A DNA stretch of 64,000 bases from Rubritalea squalenifaciens DSM 18772 (GTDB lineage: Bacteria; Verrucomicrobiota; Verrucomicrobiia; Verrucomicrobiales; Akkermansiaceae): contig NZ_FQYR01000003.1 of NCBI RefSeq assembly GCF_900141815.1, positions 186,001-250,000 of the forward strand. The letters run 5' to 3'. Every line of letters begins with the position of its first letter. Positions within the stretch are counted from its first letter, which is position 1. Below the pieces are notes generated by a model. That model made no database searches. It was not told the DNA's origin and saw only the letters and a list, made by a program, of their open reading frames with translations. The position numbers were made by a program, and so were the translations under genes. This document shows positions 9,369 to 18,540 of the stretch, one piece after another.

Positions 9369-9474
9369 TATGTACTTGGGGGAGCATGAAGGCCAATTTT
9401 TCTTAATAAATGTGCAACTTCACCCTCAGTTGTGTGTTGCATAGCGGGCGTAACTCGCTAGAAATTTATTTACG

Positions 9475-11211
9475 ATGGCTGAAGTAATGGAAATAGACCG
9501 TCAATCCCGTTGGCTCATTGAGGCCGTGATGGCGGCAGGGGGGACTGATGAAGCGCAGGTTTCTGAGGTGGTGCTGGATGCCAAGAAGAAGGGCTTGTCG
9601 CTCATTGACGCCGTTTTGGATGCGGGTGTCGTCGGGGAAGAAGAATTTTTGAGGGAGGTGTCAGCCAGATTAGCGCTGCCATGGCATGAAGGGGATTTGC
9701 TGGGCGAAAATGTCAAGGAGCTCAAGGCTGCCTGTGGACCTGCACTCGCGATTAGGCATCGTGTGGTGCCATTAGAGCTTAACAAGGATCAGATCACGCT
9801 AGCTTGCTATGATCCTCTAGCGCTAGAAGCCAGGCAGATTCTCAGTCGCAGATTGCCATACAGCATCAAGTGGGTGATGAGTGAACGGCGTAAGATACGC
9901 ACCACGCTCGGAGCCATTTATGGTGTGGGGGCTGATACTTTCGAGAAGCTGCTCGAGGGCCGTGACGTGGACTTCGAGAACATGGCTGACAAGGATGAAG
10001 CCAGCGTTCTTGACGAGGATGATTCTGACGAGGCCAGCGTGTTGAGATTTGTAAACCAGATTATCCGTGAGGGTCTGCTGCAGAAAGCGACCGATATCCA
10101 CATCGAGCCTCAGCATGATATTCTACGTATTCGTTATCGTGTGGATGGTCATTTGATGGACGTGCCTGTACCGGAACGCATCAATGCCTTGCAGTCCTCT
10201 GTGATTGCTCGTCTTAAAATCATGTCTCGCCTAGATGTGGCGGAGCGCAGGGTGCCTCAGGATGGCCGTATCAACCTGAAGCTGGAAGGGAAGTCGATCG
10301 ATGTTCGTGTTGCCACGATTCCATCGGTGGAAGGTGAGACGGTTAGTCTACGCTTGCTCAACCAGGAGCGCTACTCGCTCGATCAACTCGGGATGGAAAA
10401 TTCCGTCAGAAAGGTGATTGATGAAGTTCTAAGTTTGAGTAACGGAGTGATTCTCGCCACAGGTCCTACGGGTTCTGGTAAGTCGACGAGCCTCTATTGC
10501 TTTTTGGACCACCTGAATAAGCCGGAAACACGCACGGTGACTATCGAGGATCCTGTGGAAAACAAGCTACCCGGGATCGTCCAGATTGCGGTGAAGCCGG
10601 AGGTCGGCTTGACCTTTGCCAAAGGTTTGAGATCCATCCTTCGTGCGGATCCAAACATTGTGATGGTAGGTGAGATTCGTGATACGGAAACTGCGGAGAT
10701 TGCTATCCGAGCATCACTCACAGGTCACTTGGTATTCAGTACACTGCATACCAATACAGCCATTGGCGGCATCAGTCGTCTGCTGGATATGGATATTGAG
10801 CCATTCCTCGTAGCAGCGTCTGTTCGAGCCTTCTTGGCTCAGCGCCTGGTGAGAAAGCTATGTCCGAAGTGCAAGGTGCCGATGGATAATTTTGGTGAGG
10901 AAGATAAGGTAGCTCTGGGAATTCCCCTCGAGCTGGATGGTCAGCCATACCGAGCTGTCGGCTGTGGTGATTGCCGCCAGACTGGCTACAGTGGCCGAAT
11001 CGCCATTTATGAGATTTGTCAGGTTTCTGATGCGATCCAGGACATGATCACTCACGGCGCCGACGAGAACAAGATTCTGCGTCAGGCAACCAAAGAGGGA
11101 TTTGAGCCGATGCGTACCTACGGGTGGAGGAAAGTCATGAAGGGAGTGACGAGTATTGAAGAAGTTTTGTCTTCTACTCAGACAGGTTTGGGCGCCAGAG
11201 CCGTTGAATAA
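9475..11211 (+). CDS. gspE: GspE-type secretion ATPase, third paralogue, heading the E-F-K-L-M-X-D operon
   Basis: 578 residues. The MshEN-like N-terminal domain (about 1-150) is followed by an acidic linker (DKDEASVLDEDDSDEAS) and the ATPase core: Walker A GPTGSGKSTS near residue 330, Walker B NIVMVGEIRDTET, His box FSTLHTNTAIGG, and a zinc tetracysteine (CPKC, CGDC). It is followed after 17 bases by gspF and then by K-, L-, M- and D-type genes without terminators. Position therefore makes it the best candidate for the true type II secretion motor of the three GspE copies here. Confidence 0.93.
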   Translation: MAEVMEIDRQSRWLIEAVMAAGGTDEAQVSEVVLDAKKKGLSLIDAVLDAGVVGEEEFLREVSARLALPWHEGDLLGENVKELKAACGPALAIRHRVVPLELNKDQITLACYDPLALEARQILSRRLPYSIKWVMSERRKIRTTLGAIYGVGADTFEKLLEGRDVDFENMADKDEASVLDEDDSDEASVLRFVNQIIREGLLQKATDIHIEPQHDILRIRYRVDGHLMDVPVPERINALQSSVIARLKIMSRLDVAERRVPQDGRINLKLEGKSIDVRVATIPSVEGETVSLRLLNQERYSLDQLGMENSVRKVIDEVLSLSNGVILATGPTGSGKSTSLYCFLDHLNKPETRTVTIEDPVENKLPGIVQIAVKPEVGLTFAKGLRSILRADPNIVMVGEIRDTETAEIAIRASLTGHLVFSTLHTNTAIGGISRLLDMDIEPFLVAASVRAFLAQRLVRKLCPKCKVPMDNFGEEDKVALGIPLELDGQPYRAVGCGDCRQTGYSGRIAIYEICQVSDAIQDMITHGADENKILRQATKEGFEPMRTYGWRKVMKGVTSIEEVLSSTQTGLGARAVE

Positions 11212-11228
11212 GGTAAGCAATTGGATTG

Positions 11229-12470
11229 ATGTCTAAGATCTTCAAGTACATCGCTATTGATGGCTCAGGTCAGAAACAGACCGGGGACCTGACTGCGGCT
11301 AGCCGTGGTGAGGCCATGCGTCTGCTTCAAGGGCGAGGCTTTCAGCCGACACAGATCAAGGATGCAGGTGAAGCAAAGGTAAAGAAGGTCAAGGCTAGTA
11401 CAGCTGACGAGCCATCCAGCGGCCCTCTGACCCTGAAAAAGCAGGAGATCATCGCTTTTACCGAGGAGCTTAGTGAATTGCTTGAGGCTGGGCTGCCACT
11501 AGAACCCGCCTTGGCTTCGATGGAAGCCAGGGAGGAAAAAGGTCAGATCAAGTATTTGTCTGGTAGGCTCAGGAAGTGGGTGACCGAAGGTACTCCTCTC
11601 TATGAGGCGATGAAGCGAGTATCGCCTGATTTCGACCAGCTTTATTGTAACCTGGTGAGGGCTGGTGAAGCGAGTGGTAGTCTACAAACGATCTTGCGCC
11701 AGCATGGTACCTACATGAAGGAACAGCAGGAGCTGAAATCACGCCTGAAGTTGGCTTTGATTTACCCAACCTGCCTGACTTTGGCCTGTGTTGCCTTGGC
11801 CTTGGTATTCATCTTCTTCTTATTGCCTCGCATTACAGTCCTTCTGGAAGGGATGCCTGGCTCAGAGATGCCAATCGGTGTAAAGATTTCCACCTTTATT
11901 GGAGACTTCCTCAGAGCTCACTGGCTGAAAACGATCCTGTTTTTCTGTGCCATAGCCGTGGGGATCAAAGTCTGGCTCACCAAGGAAGAGAATTTAAGAA
12001 AGTGGGACGAGTGGAAGTTAAGCATTCCGCTCTATGGCAATGTGATCCGCTATGGTTTCTATGTTCAGTGGTTGCAGACTTTGGCAAACTTGGTTTCTAA
12101 CGGAGTACCTTTGGTTCAGGCTCTTAAGTTGACAGAGCAAACGGTGACTAACCGCTATTACAAGGAGAGGCTGACAAGTATTACCGAGCGAGTGAGTGAT
12201 GGTTACAAACTCACGCGATCCATGCAAGCGACCGCAATGTTTGCGCCCAATATGATCGACTTGATCGGAGTGGGGGAGAATACAGGTAAGCTGTCTCGTG
12301 CCTTGGAGCGTGCCTCGGCTTACTACGACAAGCACCTCAGTGCACTATTGGCTAGTCTGCTAGGGACGATCACTCCAGTGGTGCTCGTTCTGATGGCTGT
12401 TCTTGTAGGAGGATTCTCCTACACGATGATTCAGGCGATTTACCAAACCATCAATAACATCAAGAGCTAG
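11229..12470 (+). CDS. gspF: GspF-type inner-membrane platform protein, second paralogue
   Basis: 413 residues from ATG 11229; an in-frame TTG lies one codon earlier. The N-terminal strand (FKYIAIDGSGQKQTGDL) and a short Lys-rich linker come before two T2SSF domains. There are membrane segments near residues 175-200 and 238-255, and a C-terminal one (SLLGTITPVVLVLMAVLVGG). It lacks the long basic linker of the first GspF in this window. It should form the inner-membrane platform with the ATPase encoded immediately upstream. GspK starts 5 bases after its stop. Confidence 0.92.
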   Translation: MSKIFKYIAIDGSGQKQTGDLTAASRGEAMRLLQGRGFQPTQIKDAGEAKVKKVKASTADEPSSGPLTLKKQEIIAFTEELSELLEAGLPLEPALASMEAREEKGQIKYLSGRLRKWVTEGTPLYEAMKRVSPDFDQLYCNLVRAGEASGSLQTILRQHGTYMKEQQELKSRLKLALIYPTCLTLACVALALVFIFFLLPRITVLLEGMPGSEMPIGVKISTFIGDFLRAHWLKTILFFCAIAVGIKVWLTKEENLRKWDEWKLSIPLYGNVIRYGFYVQWLQTLANLVSNGVPLVQALKLTEQTVTNRYYKERLTSITERVSDGYKLTRSMQATAMFAPNMIDLIGVGENTGKLSRALERASAYYDKHLSALLASLLGTITPVVLVLMAVLVGGFSYTMIQAIYQTINNIKS

Positions 12471-12475
12471 TACCT

Positions 12476-13420
12476 ATGATGCAAAAAAATACCCCACATC
12501 AGCAGAGAGGATTCGCCCTAGTGGCGGTCCTGTGGGTTATTTTGATTTTATCGGGTATCATGGTGGCCACGCTAAGTCTTGTTAAGGTGGAAGCCGACAC
12601 GGTGTCTAACGAAGTGAACTCCTATCAAGCTCTGATGGAGGCACACACTGGACTCAGTTATGCTGTTCATCCTGGTATTGAGCGTGATGATCCTATCCTG
12701 GCTGCCGAGAATCCGGAGTATGATGCTGCATACAAGGTTCTGATTTCGCCGGAGGCCGTTCGTTTTAATATCAATACCATTCTACAGCGCCGTGATAAGG
12801 CTCTGATGCGAAATATATTCAAACATTGGGGGATGGAGGAGAACGAGGCGTCTTCGCTCACGGATGCTCTCATTGACTGGGTGGATCGTGGCGACACAGC
12901 AGAGCTAAATGGTGCCGAAAAAAGTTGGTACGAGGAGCAGGGCTTTACTGACCGCCCCTACAACGGACCGTTTACGGATATTGAGGATATGAGGCTGGTC
13001 AAGGGGTTTTGGGCTGCAGAAAAGTTGCGCTCAGACTGGCGTGATTGGTTTACCCTGCGAAGTGAAGGTGGCTTGGACATTCATGAGGCTAAGCCGGAGC
13101 TCATAGCTGTAGCGGCTGAGATTAATGTTTCTGAAGCAGAAGATTATCAAGCAGAAGTAAAAGGTGATGACGGTCTATTTGCTACCGAAGATGACCGTAA
13201 TTATCCAAGTGTAGATGCCGCACTAACCGCTATGGCATCTCCTGGGGGAAATAGAAGAGCTGCGATTGCTGCCAGATTCGTCACCAAGGGGAACATATTA
13301 AGAATTGAGAGCGTAGGGCGCTCGGGTAATTTTCAGGCCAGCATTATTGCGACAGTACAGCGCCAGGGGGCCAAGCCTAACATTTTAGACTATCAAGAAC
13401 GCATTTCAGAGAGTGAGTAA
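12476..13420 (+). CDS. gspK: GspK-like minor pseudopilin
   Basis: 314 residues. After a short polar leader comes QQRGFALVAVLWVILILSG, a prepilin motif; as is typical of GspK, the usual +5 Glu is absent (Ala/Val there). The soluble part contains the GspK alpha-helical region, with FNINTILQRRDKALMRNIF and ALIDWVDRGDTAELNGAE, the latter resembling the SAM-like fold sequence DWxDxD. GspK caps the pseudopilus tip with GspI and GspJ. Here gspI and gspJ are on the opposite strand 6 kb away. The end overlaps the next gene by 8 bases. Confidence 0.85.
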   Translation: MMQKNTPHQQRGFALVAVLWVILILSGIMVATLSLVKVEADTVSNEVNSYQALMEAHTGLSYAVHPGIERDDPILAAENPEYDAAYKVLISPEAVRFNINTILQRRDKALMRNIFKHWGMEENEASSLTDALIDWVDRGDTAELNGAEKSWYEEQGFTDRPYNGPFTDIEDMRLVKGFWAAEKLRSDWRDWFTLRSEGGLDIHEAKPELIAVAAEINVSEAEDYQAEVKGDDGLFATEDDRNYPSVDAALTAMASPGGNRRAAIAARFVTKGNILRIESVGRSGNFQASIIATVQRQGAKPNILDYQERISESE

Positions 13421-14645
13421 AACAACGACAACAATCATTCTTCCAGCCGAGGATTCGGGCTGGGAAGTATGGCAAGACCAGCAAGGTGTCCTCCAGAAGG
13501 TACGCACGCTTAAAGCTGTGCTATCCAAAGACCAGACGTCCTCGGGAGAGAGGCTGGCTCTGCCTGTCCGTGCTGTGGCAACCATGCCGATCAGAGTAGC
13601 TTCGAGCGATGAGGCTCTCTACCGTGGTGCCGCCCAGCTGGAGTTGGAGAAGGCTGGATTGCTGATCAATGCCGAGGGAGAGAGCTGGGATTGTACCATG
13701 ATTGCCGATCAGGGGGCAGGCTCTATTGTTGCAGGTTATGCCTTGTTAGAGGATATGCTGGATCCTGAGTCTGTGATCCAAGATGTGGTATTGGATTACT
13801 CTCCTCGCTGTTATCCCGTCGATACCGCAGATCTGATTGTTTGTCTCAAGGAGCAGGGCGAGTGGGCTCTTGTCTGCTACAGCCAGGGTAAGCCGTTTTA
13901 CACAGAGCCGCTAGGGAAAGATTTTATCGGCGCTTTGGAGCCAGCGGTGAAACAGCTCGAAGTACAGCTGATGCTGTCAGGAGTTGAGTTTGAGCCTCAG
14001 AGTATCCAGATTTGGACTAGTGATGCTCCGCAGCTTGATGAGTCAGTAAGTGTGCAGTTGACTGCTGAGACGGGACTTCCGGTGGTCATTGACCAAAGGC
14101 CTGTACCAGCTGTCTCTGAGCAGGGACTTAAGATCAGAACGGAAGGGATGATCGGGTGGAAGCAGAAGCAGCAAGCTGGATCCCGTGCTCGTGTCTGGTT
14201 CTTGGGGGTCGCCTTGATGTACTTGGTTGCTGCAGGCTATGTCTTCCTGAAGTGGAAGAATCTGAACGACCAGATTGCAGACCAAGACCACATCATCAAA
14301 ACCTATCAGGGGTCATACGGGGAGAAAACTCTTCACGATGATAAGTGGGAAGAATTGCACAATCTGGTCAGGCAAGACTGGCCGTTGGCCGTCTATCAGC
14401 GATGCAAGGAGCTCTTGCCTCCAGGTAACCGCATCAAATTTGATATGGTGGAGATGCAGGATGGTAGGGTGATTTTATCCGGATCATCAGCGGAGCTGGA
14501 TCCAATCAATGATTACATCCCGAAGCTTAAGGCTGACGAGATGTTCAAAGAATTGGAGTGGCTCACACCCATGCCAGCAAGAAACCGCGGTAATGACCAG
14601 CGTTGGTATTTTAAGTTTGAAGCGAAGAAGGAGGAGGTACTCTAA
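13413..14645 (+). CDS. GspL/PilM-like assembly protein with one membrane segment
   Basis: 410 residues from a GTG that overlaps gspK by 8 bases. Residues about 1-245 look like the degenerate actin-like cytoplasmic domain of GspL or PilM (the RAVATMPIRVASSDEALYRGAAQLELEKAG region). A single membrane helix at about 260-281 (VWFLGVALMYLVAAGYVFLK) is followed by a periplasmic part of about 125 residues. This layout matches GspL, or a PilM-PilN fusion. It would link the GspE ATPase to the inner-membrane complex. Its stop overlaps the next ATG by one base (TAATG), indicating translational coupling. The family call rests on position plus layout. Confidence 0.7.
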   Translation: MSKTTTTIILPAEDSGWEVWQDQQGVLQKVRTLKAVLSKDQTSSGERLALPVRAVATMPIRVASSDEALYRGAAQLELEKAGLLINAEGESWDCTMIADQGAGSIVAGYALLEDMLDPESVIQDVVLDYSPRCYPVDTADLIVCLKEQGEWALVCYSQGKPFYTEPLGKDFIGALEPAVKQLEVQLMLSGVEFEPQSIQIWTSDAPQLDESVSVQLTAETGLPVVIDQRPVPAVSEQGLKIRTEGMIGWKQKQQAGSRARVWFLGVALMYLVAAGYVFLKWKNLNDQIADQDHIIKTYQGSYGEKTLHDDKWEELHNLVRQDWPLAVYQRCKELLPPGNRIKFDMVEMQDGRVILSGSSAELDPINDYIPKLKADEMFKELEWLTPMPARNRGNDQRWYFKFEAKKEEVL

Positions 14646-15187
14646 TGGCTGGTTTAAGTGATAGAGAGCGAAAGATGGGCGTGGCGGTTATCGCGATCAT
14701 CGTCGTATTTGGGCACGTCTTTGGTAGTAAGAAGCTGGTGGATGCTTTTAATACGAAAAAGGCAGAATTAGCGAAACTTGAGCAGGAAGCGCGTGTTCTA
14801 GTTGAGGGTGGCGACACCGAGGGCATCCTAGAAGATAAACAATGGCTGGCTGAGCATGAACCCGAACCTCAGACTTATGAAGATGTACAGACCGAGCTGC
14901 AGAAGTTTTTAGAGACTTCCTGCACTCAGGCTGGCTTGACGCCATTTGGGGTAGAGCTGAAGAAGGATATTGATGCCGAGCTGGGGCTTTTCGGAAACTA
15001 CCGCAGGGTGCGCATCCAGATTTCCGCCAAGGGAGATCAACAGCAAATTGTCCAGTGGCTTGTCAAAATACATCAACCTGAAAACTTCAGGGCCCTGACC
15101 TATCTGAAGCTTGAGGCTGACAAGAAAGAGGAGGGTGTGGTTATTTGTCATATTATTGCAGATCAATGGCTTGTGCCTGAATTTTAA
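14645..15187 (+). CDS. GspM/PilO-like inner-membrane protein
   Basis: 180 residues. A short cytoplasmic N-terminus, one membrane helix (about 12-30, MGVAVIAIIVVFGHVFG), a coiled-coil stretch (about 32-55), and a periplasmic domain with the ferredoxin-like pattern of GspM/PilO (FLETSCTQAGLTPFG, later QQIVQWLVKIHQPENFR). It should pair with the GspL-like protein to form the periplasmic ring of the platform. It overlaps the upstream stop by one base, and the next gene follows within 17 bases. The sequence is not diagnostic alone. Confidence 0.7.
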   Translation: MAGLSDRERKMGVAVIAIIVVFGHVFGSKKLVDAFNTKKAELAKLEQEARVLVEGGDTEGILEDKQWLAEHEPEPQTYEDVQTELQKFLETSCTQAGLTPFGVELKKDIDAELGLFGNYRRVRIQISAKGDQQQIVQWLVKIHQPENFRALTYLKLEADKKEEGVVICHIIADQWLVPEF

Positions 15188-15204
15188 GAGTGCTAGGTAT
15201 AACT

Positions 15205-15936
15205 ATGAGAAAAATATTTAATCTAATCATGATATCTGCTTTTTGTGGGTATCAGGCTAAAGCGGACTTGCCGCCGAAGCCCAGCTACAAGGATTTCGCG
15301 AAGCTGACGCAGAACTCTCCGTTTGGCGTGAAAAAGTCGGCGCCGGTGCAGGCTCCGGTGGTGGCTCCTCCAGCGAATACAACACTGATGCTGACTGGAG
15401 TCACGAAATTGGCTGATGGCTGGAGTGTTGGTGTGTCAGACAAGAAAAACCCTACCCGGGGAGTGATTTCTCTTAGCAGCAATCAGTCTGTTGAGGGCAT
15501 CTCTATCGTCAATGTGGAGCAAGATCCTGACAACTATCGTAATACCAAAGTAACGGTGAAGCAGGGTGGTGCCACCTACACACTGAAATTTGATTCCGCT
15601 GAAGTGGAAAAAGGGATCCAAGAATCCGCCAAACAGAGTCAGCAAGCAGTCCAGAAACTTGAGCAACAGGCAGCAGCCCCACAAGCCCAGCCTCAGCCAG
15701 TCCAGGGAGATCAGGGCAGTGAGGAATACAAGCGTGCCAGAGAGGAAATGATGCGTGAAGCTGCTGAGCTACGCAAGATGCGTGAGAGCGGTAATACTGG
15801 TGATGATTACCAGAAACGCAGACAGGCCTTGATGGAAAAAGCGAATGAGCTGCGTCGTGACTGGCGTAGCAGACGCCGAGGAGGGGATCAAGCCAGCCCC
15901 GGTGGTAACGATGGCGGAGATAGAAGACGCCGATAG
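15205..15936 (+). CDS. Secreted protein of the secretion operon, possible GspC/PilP-like linker
   Basis: About 243 residues from ATG 15205; a GTG at 15190 would spoil the signal peptide. A cleavable signal (MRKIFNLIMISAFCGYQAKA) is followed by a motif close to ones seen before GspC/PilP HR domains (FAKLTQNSPFG), and a small beta-rich domain (about 55-130, from LMLTGVTKLADGWSVGV to ATYTLKFD). A coiled coil and a very basic Arg-rich C-terminus (RRDWRSRRRGGD) complete it. Its place between the M-like gene and secretin suggests it connects inner-membrane platform and secretin, the role of GspC, which is otherwise missing. That role is inference. Confidence 0.6.
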   Translation: MRKIFNLIMISAFCGYQAKADLPPKPSYKDFAKLTQNSPFGVKKSAPVQAPVVAPPANTTLMLTGVTKLADGWSVGVSDKKNPTRGVISLSSNQSVEGISIVNVEQDPDNYRNTKVTVKQGGATYTLKFDSAEVEKGIQESAKQSQQAVQKLEQQAAAPQAQPQPVQGDQGSEEYKRAREEMMREAAELRKMRESGNTGDDYQKRRQALMEKANELRRDWRSRRRGGDQASPGGNDGGDRRRR

Positions 15937-15994
15937 ACTCAAGCAGGCCTTTACACCTTTTTAAGAATAGAATTTTTAATCAACCCATAGATTT

Positions 15995-18337
15995 ATGAGA
16001 TACACATTGATGATGTTTGCGCTGGCAGGAGCACTGCAGGCTCAGCAACCCGGCGGAGGACAGCCTCCCGTGGTGCCGGAGCAACCTCCAGCCGTGGATG
16101 AGCCAGCTCAGCCTCAGCCTCCAGCCCCAGCTGCTCAAGGTCAACAGCCTGCGAGACCGGGTGGGCAAGCAGCTGCCGCGGGAGTCAACGTTGATCCCGG
16201 GGACCAGATTCTCGAGAATGGCATGCAGGAGATTCTCATTCCTGGTGACCGCATCGCTGAGTTGTATCGGAAGTTTACTGGTAAGCGAGTGATCTTTACT
16301 CAGGCGGCGATCGCTAAGAAGATCACGGTCAATCAGCCAGGGCGTATGACCTACCGTGAAGCGGCTCAAATCCTGGAAAAAACGGCTTTGCTTGAAGGTT
16401 TGGTATTTGTGCCGAGTGGTGAGCATGAAGTGAAGCTGGTGATGCCTCAGAATGGTAAAGCGTTTAAGGTGTACACAGAACTAGCTGACTTGCCGGTAGG
16501 GGATGAGATCGTGACCTATGTGATGAGCTTCAAGCACATTGCAACGGATGAGGCGATGAATGTGTTCCAGACTGTAGTGAAGCAGTTTCACCCCAATGGC
16601 TCCATTGTTCCAGTTGCCAATACAGCCACCCTCTTGATTACGGAGAATACTGCGATTATCCGCACTCTGATTAAGTTGAAGCAGCAGATTGATATTCCGC
16701 AGGAAATCTTTAAGCGCCAGACCATTTACCTCGAAAATGGTGATGCCGAGCAAGTCGCTGAAGAGGTTCAGACGATTCTTGATTTCAGTGCCCAGTTTAA
16801 CGTGGGGAAGGAAGGGGTGGTAAACAATGCTCCTCAAGGAGGCAACAACGCGAACAACCGTAATAACAACAATAATAACCGCCGTAACAACGGGAGAAAT
16901 GCCAGCACCGCTGGTGAGAACGGTGTGTTGGTGAAGCCGATTGCGCGTACCAATAGTATTCTCATTATCGCGAGACCTATCGACATCGAGTACGCGAAAG
17001 GGATTATCGAGGAATTTGACCGCCCATCTCGTAGTCAGAACTACTACAAGCGCCGTCTGCATTTCCTCTCCGTGTCTGAGTTTCTAGAGGTTGCTAGAAA
17101 TGCCATTCAGCGTGGTAACAACAGTGTTTCCGATGAGGGAAGCGGCGGTGGTGGCCGTGGTAACACGGGCCGTAATAGTGGTGGCCTTACTACCGGCGGT
17201 GGTCAAGGTGGACAGGGGCAGGGTGGTGCCAGTCTATCAGAAAACGATCTGCGCAGTGAAACTCCAGAGGATGATCTGATTGGTAAGACGCACATCATCG
17301 CGCACAACTCGATAAATACAATCATCGTGAATGGTCCGCCGCAGAGCATCAAGATCATTGATGACTTGATCAATGAGATGGATATTTCCTCTGAGCAAGT
17401 TCAGATTACAGCTATCTTTGGTCGCTATAATCTCAATGGGGATTTGGATTTCGGTGTGGATTTTGCCCGCACCTATCAGACGACTCGTGGAGCTGATAGT
17501 GGTTTTGCGATCAACAACCGTACAGGTTATCCTGTACTGCTGGATCCTTCCACCTTGACCGATGCTGCGGCTCTCAATACCGCCGCTGTAGGAGGCTTGT
17601 CTATCTATGGGCAAATTGGGGAACACTTCTTCCCGACCCTCAGGGCGATGGAGAGTACCGGCCGTTTCAAGGTGTTGGCAAAACCGACAGTCTTCACGAC
17701 CAATAACAAGAAAGCTACTCTGTCATCCGGTCAGCGCATTGCGGTACCTACGAATACGCTGTCTCAGAACGTAGGGGTGGGTGGCAACGTGTCTCAGAGT
17801 ACCAATATCGAGTATGAGGATGTGGTGCTGAAGCTTGAAGTCATTCCTTTGGTCAATTCCGAAAACGAGGTGACCCTGACGATTGCGTTCAAAAACGATA
17901 CGGTGTCCGGCTCACAATTGATCGACGGAAACGAAGTCCCGACTATTAGTACCGAAGAATTGGTGACTTCTGTGACCGTACCGAATAAAGGTACCGTGGT
18001 GCTTGGTGGTCTCATTACCGAGACTAATAGTACGGCTGTCTCCGGTATTCCGATTCTCAGCCGCATACCGGGTCTCGGTAGGCTGTTCTCATCAGAGAGG
18101 ACATCCGAATCCAGAGATGAACTCGTGATCTTCATTCAACCACGCATCGTGAGTGGTCCAGGTTCTCTGGGAGAGCTCCAGGATTTCAACCGTTCCCAGT
18201 CACGTTTGGCTGATGAGCTGATGCCGGAGTCTGGAGTGTTGCCTCCACTTCCAGATAAGCAGCCTGTGCAGATGGCTCCACAGCCAGTGAAGAAGAGCAG
18301 CAACTCTTCCTCTCGTTTCAGAGGTTTGAGACGATAA
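15995..18337 (+). CDS. gspD: Type II secretion secretin
   Basis: 780 residues. A short signal peptide (MRYTLMMFALAGALQA) precedes a Pro/Gln-rich stretch. N0/N1-type domains follow (PGDRIAELYRKFTGKRVIF near residue 85; YVMSFKHIATDEAMNVFQ near 170), then further N domains and the secretin core. The core shows the family signature VPNKGTVVLGGLITETN and GIPILSRIPGLGRLFSSER near 665-705. It forms the outer-membrane channel. Two low-complexity inserts are unusual: Asn/Arg-rich at about 283-305 and Gly-rich at about 383-412, both between or within N domains. A terminator follows the stop. Confidence 0.93.
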   Translation: MRYTLMMFALAGALQAQQPGGGQPPVVPEQPPAVDEPAQPQPPAPAAQGQQPARPGGQAAAAGVNVDPGDQILENGMQEILIPGDRIAELYRKFTGKRVIFTQAAIAKKITVNQPGRMTYREAAQILEKTALLEGLVFVPSGEHEVKLVMPQNGKAFKVYTELADLPVGDEIVTYVMSFKHIATDEAMNVFQTVVKQFHPNGSIVPVANTATLLITENTAIIRTLIKLKQQIDIPQEIFKRQTIYLENGDAEQVAEEVQTILDFSAQFNVGKEGVVNNAPQGGNNANNRNNNNNNRRNNGRNASTAGENGVLVKPIARTNSILIIARPIDIEYAKGIIEEFDRPSRSQNYYKRRLHFLSVSEFLEVARNAIQRGNNSVSDEGSGGGGRGNTGRNSGGLTTGGGQGGQGQGGASLSENDLRSETPEDDLIGKTHIIAHNSINTIIVNGPPQSIKIIDDLINEMDISSEQVQITAIFGRYNLNGDLDFGVDFARTYQTTRGADSGFAINNRTGYPVLLDPSTLTDAAALNTAAVGGLSIYGQIGEHFFPTLRAMESTGRFKVLAKPTVFTTNNKKATLSSGQRIAVPTNTLSQNVGVGGNVSQSTNIEYEDVVLKLEVIPLVNSENEVTLTIAFKNDTVSGSQLIDGNEVPTISTEELVTSVTVPNKGTVVLGGLITETNSTAVSGIPILSRIPGLGRLFSSERTSESRDELVIFIQPRIVSGPGSLGELQDFNRSQSRLADELMPESGVLPPLPDKQPVQMAPQPVKKSSNSSSRFRGLRR

Positions 18338-18366
18338 GAGTTCTCTTTCTAGATTAACGATTCTGC

Positions 18367-18400
18367 AAACGGCCCGGTGCATCATGCATCGGGCCGTTTT
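18367..18400. terminator. Terminator between gspD and the convergent gspJ
   Basis: AAACGGCCCG pairs with CGGGCCGTTT, with a further TGCA/TGCA inner stem, followed by T on the plus strand. It can serve gspD, and less strongly (only TTTGC on the other side) the minus-strand pseudopilin operon. Confidence 0.8.
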
Positions 18401-18540
18401 CATTGGAGATAGAATGTGATTCCTTTGGTCTCTTGAGTGATGGGGAAGTAACGCTTTAAGCGAGAGAATCCGTGAAGTATGGCAAGAAGCCCTTTATGGG
18501 GAACGTGCTCCTGAAGGGTTTTCAGGCGATCAAAAGAGAG

